DNA from: Melioribacteraceae bacterium
Lineage (GTDB): Bacteria; Bacteroidota; Ignavibacteria; Ignavibacteriales; Melioribacteraceae
Assembly (NCBI GenBank): GCA_026987055.1
Contig: JALSNL010000149.1
Span: 1 to 14,976 of the forward strand
Direction: 5' to 3'
Length of the DNA stretch: 14,976 nucleotides
Shown: positions 8,790-14,976 of the stretch, in pieces
How the letters are laid out: each line of letters begins with the position of its first letter
Numbering within the stretch: the stretch's first letter is position 1
Notes under the pieces: generated by a model
What the model was told of the DNA's origin: nothing
Database searches by the model: none
The model's input: the letters and a program-made list of their open reading frames with translations, nothing else
Position numbers and translations under genes: made by a program

Positions 8790-8987
8790 GGTTATTAAAT
8801 ACACTCTTTTTATACATAACTTAAAGAAAGTATTTTAAACTAGGTTTTGAATGCTAATCAAAAATTAAAGCAAACAGTCTTTCAATAGATTAAACTAAGG
8901 TTAATTTCTTGAGGGAGGTTTAACTTGTTGCCATCTATCTTATTTTAGAATAGAACCAAAATTTATAATAAGTTTACATTTAAAACA

Positions 8988-9019
8988 AAACCCCGATTTT
9001 TTTCTACTAATCGGGGTTT
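8988..9019. terminator. Strong hairpin terminator between convergent genes
   Basis: An 11-base perfect stem (8988-8998 with 9009-9019; core ACCCCGAT / ATCGGGGT) and a ten-base loop. On the minus strand it follows the M16 gene and is trailed by TTTTGTTTT, a good terminator tail. On the plus strand, after rseP, the tail is only TTTAAC. It probably serves the M16 operon fully and rseP partly. Confidence 0.82.
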
Positions 9020-9059
9020 AACAAATAAATCTTTTTTACAAAAAAACTTAGCTCATCTA

Positions 9060-11132
9060 CTAATCAACCTTAAACATAGAATCTTTTAATCCCGTATTTA
9101 TTTTTACGGATGTTACTTCCAATTCCAATTTGTTTGCTCCTACCGTTTGTGACATTTTGTAAGGAACCATTAGTCCGTTTACCGGTTTATAATCTCCGAG
9201 ATCAACAGTTTGCGTAAAATTACCTTGCGGTGTTTTTATTGAATTAACTTCGCGTACTTTCAGTCCTGTGCTTACATCATAGTATTCTGTTTTTTTAGTT
9301 CCTGTTGGATATGTGAACAATATTTTATAAGCATCTTTATCGTTTATTTTTTCAATACCTTTTAATTCATATTTAACATTGTATTTTTTATAATCTACAA
9401 CCATGTATAAATTATTTTGCAATTTTAGGTCTTCTAATTTATCGCCGGTAATTTCTTGTACTTGTCCCATTGCTTCTTGCTTAGCTTTTTTTCCATCAAA
9501 AATAATTACTTGCTTACCAACACCAAAATCAACTTCTTGATAAAGTTTATTAGGAGCTTTTTGAGACATGGTCAATTTAATATCCATTCCTTGCATCTTT
9601 CCTTTAAGCTTGGTTGTTTTATCTTTAACGGCAAGTAACTTTTCTTTACCACCTATTGCTTTTACATATTTTTCAATTATGCTTTCGGCAGTTATATCAG
9701 ACGGAACTTTTTTAACATTAGGGTCGTATTTATTTCCGTAATTATCATAATATTGTATTTTACCGCTCGGACTGAATTTTTTCAAACTTTTTGCAACTTC
9801 ATCGGCATTTCCAACAACAATTACATTGCAATTTTTGGGTTTAAGATATTTTTTTGACACTGTTTGAATATCATCGGCAGTAATTTTATTTAGTCTTTTC
9901 AAATATGTTTTATAATAATCTTTAGGTAAGTTATATTTTTCAATATTTAAAGCAAACGAAGCTATAGTTTGAGGTTTTTCCAAAGATCTTGCAAAACCTC
10001 CGGCCATAAAATTTTTAAATCTGCTTAATTCAACATCTCCAACTTTTTCGTTTCTTAATCTTTTCATTTCATTTAATATTTCCGTTACCGAACTATCGGT
10101 TACGGGGTTTCTAACGGTAGTTTGAGCAATAAAGTTACCTACTAATCTATCGGAAGCAATGCGTGCATAAGCGCCATAAGTGTAAGCATGTTTTTCTCTC
10201 AGGTTTTGCATTAATCTTGCAGAAAATGATCCGCCTAAAATTGTACTCATTAGGCTTGCTTTAATAACATCATCACTACCTTTTTTTAGATCAATTGGAT
10301 ATGTAATATTTATTACAGACTGAACCGATGCAGGTCTATCTGAAATTGCAACTCTTCTTACTATAGGTGCTTTGGGTGTTTTGTATTTTTTTCCGGTTAC
10401 TTGTTTCTTTTCCCAACTGCCAAGATATTTTTCAACCAAGTCTTTTGCTTCGTCTAGTGTAATATCACCAACTATGGCAAGTAAAGAAATATTAGGTCTG
10501 AAAAAATCTTTATAATAATTTTTACACATATCCAACGTTACGGATTTAACGGTTTCTTCCGTAGTTACTTCTCCGTAAGGATGGTTTTTACCGTAATTAA
10601 GAACTTTTCGCAAATTAGAAGCAATTGAACTTGGTTCTTCTTTTGCAGCTGCCAAACCGGAAATAGTTTGTTTTTTAATTTTATCCAATTCTTCTTGTTT
10701 GAAATCTGCATTTAATATTATATCGGAAATAATATCCATCAAAGAAGAGAAATGGCGTTTTAACGAAGAACCGTAAATACTTTGTCCGGATGTATATAGA
10801 CTAGCCCCAATAAAATCAACAGCTTCATCTATTTGATCTTTAGTTTTGGTTTTTGTTCCTGTTCTTAATAATTGTCCGGCAATATCTATGTAGCCTTTGT
10901 GTTTTCCTTCTAAAATCGGTTCGCGTACTGTTTCCAATCTAAAAGTAACTTTGGGCAATTTATGGTTTTCAATTACAAATACTTTTAACCCGTTAGGCAA
11001 TTCAAAAGATTCATAATCGCCAAGTTTAATTTCCGGTGCCGGACCGGGTTTTGGTTGAATACTTCTATCCAATTGAGCAAACAGATTTATTGCCGCTATC
11101 ATTAAAAGGATAGTTATTGTTTTAATTTTCAT
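9060..11132 (-). CDS. Secreted M16 peptidase-like subunit lacking the zinc site, with an extra C-terminal domain
   Basis: A 690-residue exported protein with a signal peptide (residues 1-19, ending NLFA-Q). Two M16 half-domains span roughly 35-240 and 250-455. Where active members have HxxEH the sequence reads LLRTGTKTKTKDQ (88-100), so it cannot bind catalytic zinc. The second half keeps the Arg/Tyr pair, R312 and Y319 in LREKHAYTYGAYAR, which positions substrate in the partner's active site. From about residue 484 (IIEKYVKAIGGKEKLLAVKD) a different beta-rich region runs to the end. It resembles the lipoprotein-carrier (LolA/LppX-like) proteins of the envelope, but this is a weak recognition. 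The partner with the zinc site is encoded 33 bases upstream. The start is supported by GGAGAG at 11138-11143. The likely role is the non-catalytic half of a periplasmic or outer-membrane zinc protease. Confidence 0.85.
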   Translation of the reverse strand: MKIKTITILLMIAAINLFAQLDRSIQPKPGPAPEIKLGDYESFELPNGLKVFVIENHKLPKVTFRLETVREPILEGKHKGYIDIAGQLLRTGTKTKTKDQIDEAVDFIGASLYTSGQSIYGSSLKRHFSSLMDIISDIILNADFKQEELDKIKKQTISGLAAAKEEPSSIASNLRKVLNYGKNHPYGEVTTEETVKSVTLDMCKNYYKDFFRPNISLLAIVGDITLDEAKDLVEKYLGSWEKKQVTGKKYKTPKAPIVRRVAISDRPASVQSVINITYPIDLKKGSDDVIKASLMSTILGGSFSARLMQNLREKHAYTYGAYARIASDRLVGNFIAQTTVRNPVTDSSVTEILNEMKRLRNEKVGDVELSRFKNFMAGGFARSLEKPQTIASFALNIEKYNLPKDYYKTYLKRLNKITADDIQTVSKKYLKPKNCNVIVVGNADEVAKSLKKFSPSGKIQYYDNYGNKYDPNVKKVPSDITAESIIEKYVKAIGGKEKLLAVKDKTTKLKGKMQGMDIKLTMSQKAPNKLYQEVDFGVGKQVIIFDGKKAKQEAMGQVQEITGDKLEDLKLQNNLYMVVDYKKYNVKYELKGIEKINDKDAYKILFTYPTGTKKTEYYDVSTGLKVREVNSIKTPQGNFTQTVDLGDYKPVNGLMVPYKMSQTVGANKLELEVTSVKINTGLKDSMFKVD

Positions 11133-11165
11133 TATTTCTCTCCAATATTATATTTCAATTTATTC

Positions 11166-12488
11166 TTATTTTTTCTTGTCTTTTTTCGGTAAATAATAAA
11201 GCACTACCCGATTGTTTTTATTTAAATATTTTTTTGCCACATTTTGAATTTCTTCTCTTGTAACATTCATATATTTATCTATCTCGGAATTTATCAAATT
11301 GGTATTTCCGTAGATTGCATGATAATCCGCCAAACTTCCGGCAATTCCCGCAACTGTAGAATTTTGGTTTACAAAAGTATTTTCAATTTGATTACGTAGT
11401 TTTTGAAATTCTTTTTCTGAAATAAGTTCATTTTTAACCTTATCCAATTCGTTTTGCATAGTTGCTTCCAAATCGTTTGCAGCAACACCTTTGTTACTTA
11501 TTGCATAAATCAAAAATAATCCCGGATCTTCAAGAGGATAAACAAACGAACCGGCATTAATTGCTTTTTGTGTTTTATCTACCAAAGCTTTATGCAAACG
11601 GGAACTTTGACCGGATGCAAGTAAAGTTGTTAACATATCCAAGGCATAAAAATCTTTTGTACCCAAGGCAGGAATTCTATAAGCTTGAGCAACCAAAGGA
11701 AGTTGGATATTATCATAAACCGTATCACGCACTTCTCCGTTTAGAGGTGGTTCAACAACTGTTGGTCTAGGAATTTTCTTCTTCCCTTTTGGAATATCGG
11801 CAAAATATTTTTTAACTAAATCTTTTGTTTTGTTAACATCTATATCTCCGGCAATTACAAGAGTTGCATTTTGCGGTACGTAAAATGTGTGATAAAAATC
11901 TCTGAATTCATCAATTGTTGCTTGATCTATATATTGTGCCGAACCAATAGGCAACCATTTATAAGGATGAACTTTATAAGCTCGTTTAAATGTTTCTTCC
12001 ATAAAGGTTCCGTAAGGTCTGTTATCGTATCTTTGACTTCTTTCTTCTTTAACAACTTTTCTTTGTGTTTCAACTCCAATAGTATCAATTTTTGCATGCA
12101 TTAGTCTTTCGGATTCTATCCAAAGACCTAACTCAAGTTGATTTGATGGCATTATTTCGTAATAGTATGTTTTATCTTGTGTTGTATAAGCGTTATTTGC
12201 AGAGCCGGAACTTTCCATTATTTTATCAAATTTTCCTCTTGGAATATTTTCCGATCCTTCAAACATCAGATGTTCAAAAAAATGTGCGAAACCGGTTCTT
12301 GAAGGTTCTTCATTTTTAGAACCTACATGATAAAGTATGGAAACCGCAACAATAGGTGTTGTATGGTCTTCGTGTAATATTACATGTAAACCGTTTTCCA
12401 AATCAAATTCAGTGAATTCAATTTTTCGTGCTTGTGCAAATGTTAAAGTGGAAATTAACAAAAGAACAAGAATAGCTTTGATTTTCAT
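11166..12488 (-). CDS. Secreted M16 zinc peptidase, catalytic subunit
   Basis: A 440-residue exported metalloprotease with a signal peptide (1-19, ending LTFAQA). The inverted zinc motif is complete: HFFEH (H69, E72, H73), with a third ligand about 75 residues on at E148 in VVKEER, the spacing of the pitrilysin/MPP-beta family. AYTTQDKTYYYEIMP follows the site as in other M16B enzymes. The second half (from about 215) lacks the Arg/Tyr pair: the matching stretch reads SSRLHKALVDKTQKAINAG. This fits a heteromeric enzyme in which the downstream 690-residue protein supplies the pair. The substrate is unknown, probably small unfolded peptides in the periplasm. The start is set by AGGAG at 12493-12497, four bases... 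upstream of ATG. It is the first gene of a two-gene operon that ends at the hairpin near 9000. Confidence 0.93.
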   Translation of the reverse strand: MKIKAILVLLLISTLTFAQARKIEFTEFDLENGLHVILHEDHTTPIVAVSILYHVGSKNEEPSRTGFAHFFEHLMFEGSENIPRGKFDKIMESSGSANNAYTTQDKTYYYEIMPSNQLELGLWIESERLMHAKIDTIGVETQRKVVKEERSQRYDNRPYGTFMEETFKRAYKVHPYKWLPIGSAQYIDQATIDEFRDFYHTFYVPQNATLVIAGDIDVNKTKDLVKKYFADIPKGKKKIPRPTVVEPPLNGEVRDTVYDNIQLPLVAQAYRIPALGTKDFYALDMLTTLLASGQSSRLHKALVDKTQKAINAGSFVYPLEDPGLFLIYAISNKGVAANDLEATMQNELDKVKNELISEKEFQKLRNQIENTFVNQNSTVAGIAGSLADYHAIYGNTNLINSEIDKYMNVTREEIQNVAKKYLNKNNRVVLYYLPKKDKKK

Positions 12489-13033
12489 TATGCTCCTTAT
12501 TTATTTTTAATTTGTTATTGAAGAATTAAATTTCAAAATAGTAAAAAATATTTTTATAAAGTTAATTATCTAATTATTTAAATAAAAATTAGTAAAAAAT
12601 TGTAAATCTATTACAATAAAACTTACTAAAATATATTTGACGAGTATTGTGCTTAAATGTTCCGTAAATATGTGGAATTATAGTTAATAAGAAGAAAATT
12701 TCTACAGCTTATTTGTTAAAATTAAAGTCCTAATATAGAGTAGGTTAAAACAAAAAAAATTCTCAACAACATTGTAAAATTTAATAATGGATTATTTGGT
12801 TAAACCCAATTTATACATTAGAATTTAGAAATTGTTTATAAAACTCTGATGCAATAAGTTAAAGAGACTTTCAACTTAACCATTCCCAATGCTTTACATT
12901 AGAGTAATTGCTTTTATTACAATAGATTAGATCTCTTCTGTTTTTCTATTGCATAATTCGGGTTAAACAAAATCGTTAAGTTTTAATACCTCAGAACCTT
13001 GCAGTCAAATTAATAAAAAAATATATTTTGAAA
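12489..13033. other. 545-base gene-free stretch
   Basis: A very AT-rich stretch between the start of the M16 operon and the end of the Cys-cluster gene. No reading frame with a ribosome site and protein-like content was found on either strand. Weak items on the minus strand: TTAACT-16-TACTAT (12538-12565), a possible M16 promoter, and TTGACT-17-TAAAAC (12980-13008). An imperfect hairpin TAAGTT / AACTTA lies at 12855-12878 with no T-run. No intrinsic terminator follows the gene at 13034. Confidence 0.5.
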
Positions 13034-13783
13034 TTAATCTTCATCAAATCCCGGTCGTATAAAACTGCGGGCATTAGGAAATTTTTTCTCTATGGTATGT
13101 TGTAATTCTATTAAATGCAAAATATTTGTGAATATAAGTTTATCTTCGTCGGAAAAATACAACAATAAATTTTCCCAAGCGCTTATTGAGCTATCAATTC
13201 CGATTAAAGCAACTTTTGCAGAACCATCGGAATCTTTCGGCAAATCATCTACTACATCTAAATCCTCACCAGATAAAGCCCGCATAATTTTTACATAAAT
13301 TTGGTATTGATACCACTGAACAACTTCAATAGAATCAACTATTTTGGAGATAGCTTTGGAGTTTAATGCTTGCATTTCTAAACTGCCGGATTTTTTTGAA
13401 TTGTTCCTTTGGTTATTAAACCATTCATTAACCATGCTAATATATTTTTTTGAAGCTTCGGCACAATCGGAACTTTCATTAATTAATCTTTTAATTTTCC
13501 TTTCCTCTATAAAACTTTCCTCTTCTTCAGTATCTTCGCTATCAAAATCCAATTCCATATTTTTTTCATAAAATGAATTTTTTGTATCCGTAAAATATTT
13601 TTCAAAAATATCTTCCAACGAAGTAATACCGTTATCAAGTTCGTTTTTCTTAGTTTCTATCTCGTTTTCAATAGCTCCTAACATACACCTTGATGTAAAT
13701 TCACATCGTTGACACCAGCGATTGCAATAGTTGTATATTCCCGATATAAATTGATTACTGTTTTTATTTTGTTCTTGGTTCAT
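13034..13783 (-). CDS. Uncharacterised protein with an N-terminal Cys cluster
   Basis: A 249-residue, probably cytoplasmic protein with no signal peptide or membrane segment. Near the N-terminus, YNYCNRWCQRCEFTSRC places cysteines at 20, 24, 27 and 33 (C-x3-C-x2-C-x5-C), suggesting a zinc or iron-sulfur site. The CxxxCxxC spacing is like that of radical SAM enzymes, but no radical SAM barrel follows. A very acidic stretch (about 79-94, DFDSEDTEEEESF) comes next. A mainly helical region from 95 to the end follows, with SAWENLLLYFSDEDKLIFTN and a closing FPNARSFIRPGFDED. I recall similar Cys-cluster proteins of unknown function in Bacteroidota but cannot name the family. It starts 93 bases after glyS on the same strand, without a clear ribosome site, and no good promoter was seen in that gap, so co-transcription with glyS is possible. 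Confidence 0.75.
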   Translation of the reverse strand: MNQEQNKNSNQFISGIYNYCNRWCQRCEFTSRCMLGAIENEIETKKNELDNGITSLEDIFEKYFTDTKNSFYEKNMELDFDSEDTEEEESFIEERKIKRLINESSDCAEASKKYISMVNEWFNNQRNNSKKSGSLEMQALNSKAISKIVDSIEVVQWYQYQIYVKIMRALSGEDLDVVDDLPKDSDGSAKVALIGIDSSISAWENLLLYFSDEDKLIFTNILHLIELQHTIEKKFPNARSFIRPGFDED

Positions 13784-13876
13784 TTTTTATAATAATTTGT
13801 ATCCAAAATTATCGGAAGAAAAAACAATAATAATTTGCGATAAAGAATTAACGTTTAATTCCACCAGGGAAAAAAT

Positions 13877-14976
13877 TTATCTTAACTTCTCTAAAAAATA
13901 ATTAAGCAGCTCATCTTTTTTCAAACGAATTTGCTCCATACTGTCGCGGTCTCTTATCGTAACCGTATCATCTTCAAAAGTTTGGGTATCAACCGTAACG
14001 CAAAAAGGTGTTCCAGCTTCGTCTTGTCGTCTGTATCTTCTTCCAACAGCACCTTTGCTATCGTAAAATACTTTCATATAAGGACGTAACTCGGCTTCAA
14101 TTTCTTTGGCAACTTCCGGCATACCGTCTTTATTTACCAAAGGAAAAATTGCAACTTTAATGGGTGATAATTTAGGATGAAATTTCAGTACAACTCTTGT
14201 TTCTCCTTTTACTTCTTCTTCGTGGTAAGCATTTATTAAAAATGCCATAAACGATCTTGAAGCGCCGGCAGATGTTTCAATTATAAAAGGAATATATTTT
14301 TCTTTAATTTCATCATCATAATATTTTTGCGATTTACCGGAATACTCTTCGTGTCTTCTTAAATCAAAATCCGTTCTGTTATGTATTCCTTCAATTTCTC
14401 CCCAACCGAAAGGAAACTTATATTCAATATCGGTAGCTTCTTTTGCATAGTGCGCAAGTTTATCTGCCGGATGATCGTGAAACCGTAATTTGTCTTCACT
14501 TATTCCCAAATTTTTATAAAAGTTTATTCTCGTTTCTTTCCAAGCATCGTAATGTTTTTTATCTTCGGAAGGTTTTACAAAATATTGCATTTCCATTTGT
14601 TCAAATTCGCGTGTACGGAAAAGGAAATTTTTTGTATTTATTTCGTTACGAAACGCTTTGCCTATTTGTGCAATTCCGAACGGCAATTTTTGTCTGCTTG
14701 CACTTTGAACATTTAAAAAGTTCACAAAAATACCTTGTGCTGTTTCGGGTCTTAAATATATTGCATTTTCCGTTTTTTCAACCGGACCTAAAAATGTTTT
14801 GAACATTAAGTTAAAACTTCTCGGTTCGGTAAATGTTCCTTTATTTCCGCATTGCGGACAATTGACTTCTTCTAAAAATTTTGGGGCGGTATCTTTTAAT
14901 TCAAGCAGTGCTTCAAATTTTTCATTAAGCGAAAGTTCGGAGTTTAGGATGTTTTCTATTTTCTCTTTTTCTTCCG
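13877..14976 (-). CDS. glyS: Glycyl-tRNA synthetase, one-chain type (5' end outside window)
   Basis: Charges tRNA-Gly with glycine. The C-terminal 365 residues are present, and the reading frame is open to the right window edge. It therefore extends 56 codons upstream of the internal ATG at 14806, which is not the true start. The extension holds the zinc-type motif CPQCGNKG before TEPRSFNLMFKTF. Class II motifs follow: LRPETAQGIFVNF, FRTREFEQMEMQYF (motif 2) and SAGASRSFMAFLINAYHEE (motif 3). The anticodon-binding domain then begins around FHPKLSPIKVAIFPL and contains GRRYRRQDEAGTPFCVTVD. This is the alpha-2 (eukaryote-like) GlyRS, not the alpha-beta GlyQ/GlyS enzyme, so the symbol is used in its one-chain sense. 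A Cys-cluster gene of unknown function follows. Confidence 0.96.
   Translation of the reverse strand, partial: EEKEKIENILNSELSLNEKFEALLELKDTAPKFLEEVNCPQCGNKGTFTEPRSFNLMFKTFLGPVEKTENAIYLRPETAQGIFVNFLNVQSASRQKLPFGIAQIGKAFRNEINTKNFLFRTREFEQMEMQYFVKPSEDKKHYDAWKETRINFYKNLGISEDKLRFHDHPADKLAHYAKEATDIEYKFPFGWGEIEGIHNRTDFDLRRHEEYSGKSQKYYDDEIKEKYIPFIIETSAGASRSFMAFLINAYHEEEVKGETRVVLKFHPKLSPIKVAIFPLVNKDGMPEVAKEIEAELRPYMKVFYDSKGAVGRRYRRQDEAGTPFCVTVDTQTFEDDTVTIRDRDSMEQIRLKKDELLNYFLEKLR

Noticed and set aside
8928..8966. GGGAGG-TTTAACTTG followed by a tiny frame (MLPSILF), resembling the rseP ribosome site and start
   Set aside because: Only seven codons and no conserved content. The likeness to the rseP start is short enough to be chance.
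12855..12878. Hairpin TAAGTT / AACTTA as a terminator for the Cys-cluster gene
   Set aside because: Short AT-rich imperfect stem, no T-run on either strand, and 155 bases from the stop.
13034..13783. Radical SAM enzyme, from the CxxxCxxC spacing
   Set aside because: The protein is short, the cysteines are at the extreme N-terminus, and no GGE or barrel motifs follow.
14443..14806. ATG at 14806 as the start of glyS, and the 119-codon frame on the opposite strand
   Set aside because: The minus frame stays open to the window edge with clear GlyRS sequence, including CPQCG. The opposite frame is a shadow of it.

Overview
The window is AT-rich, about one third G+C by eye, and densely coded. Every recognisable gene is a housekeeping or accessory gene of a free-living bacterium. 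Three things together suggest the Bacteroidota/Chlorobiota/Ignavibacteriota group: a one-chain eukaryote-type GlyRS, paired secreted M16 peptidases with an appended C-terminal domain, and a Cys-rich gene after glyS of a type I associate with that group. Good Shine-Dalgarno sites and TTGACA-17-TATATT promoters fit Ignavibacteriota or Chlorobiota better than Bacteroidia. This assignment is inference, not a database result.

Layout. Positions 1-840 (minus strand) hold a peroxide-defence pair: a PerR-type regulator followed by a Prx6-type peroxiredoxin that runs off the left edge. A near-palindromic AT-rich operator lies before each gene. Positions 896-1582 (minus) hold a small toxin-antitoxin module with its own promoter. 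Its PIN-domain toxin is broken by one base in an A11 tract. Positions 1758-4461 (minus) hold a methyl-cycle operon, metK then ahcY, joined stop-to-start with no spacer and closed by an intrinsic terminator. MetK makes SAM and AhcY removes the SAH left by methyl transfer.

Positions 4502-8789 (plus) hold a FabK/nitronate-monooxygenase-like flavoprotein, a small four-helix membrane protein, and the coupled pair dxr-rseP (isoprenoid precursor synthesis and site-2 intramembrane protease). A strong inverted repeat at 8988-9019 separates this block from the convergent genes that follow. Positions 9060-12488 (minus) hold two secreted M16 peptidase-like proteins that look like the two halves of one heteromeric enzyme: the first gene has the zinc site, the second has the Arg/Tyr pair and an extra C-terminal domain. 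After 545 bases without a convincing gene, 13034-14976 (minus) holds glyS (5' end outside the window) followed by an unrecognised Cys-rich cytoplasmic protein.

No tRNA, rRNA, CRISPR array, insertion sequence or prophage was seen. The most interesting items are the homopolymer-broken VapC-like toxin, the PerR operator pair, the split-site M16 pair with its appended domain, and the uncharacterised Cys-cluster protein next to glyS. I did not find a clearly new multi-gene system.
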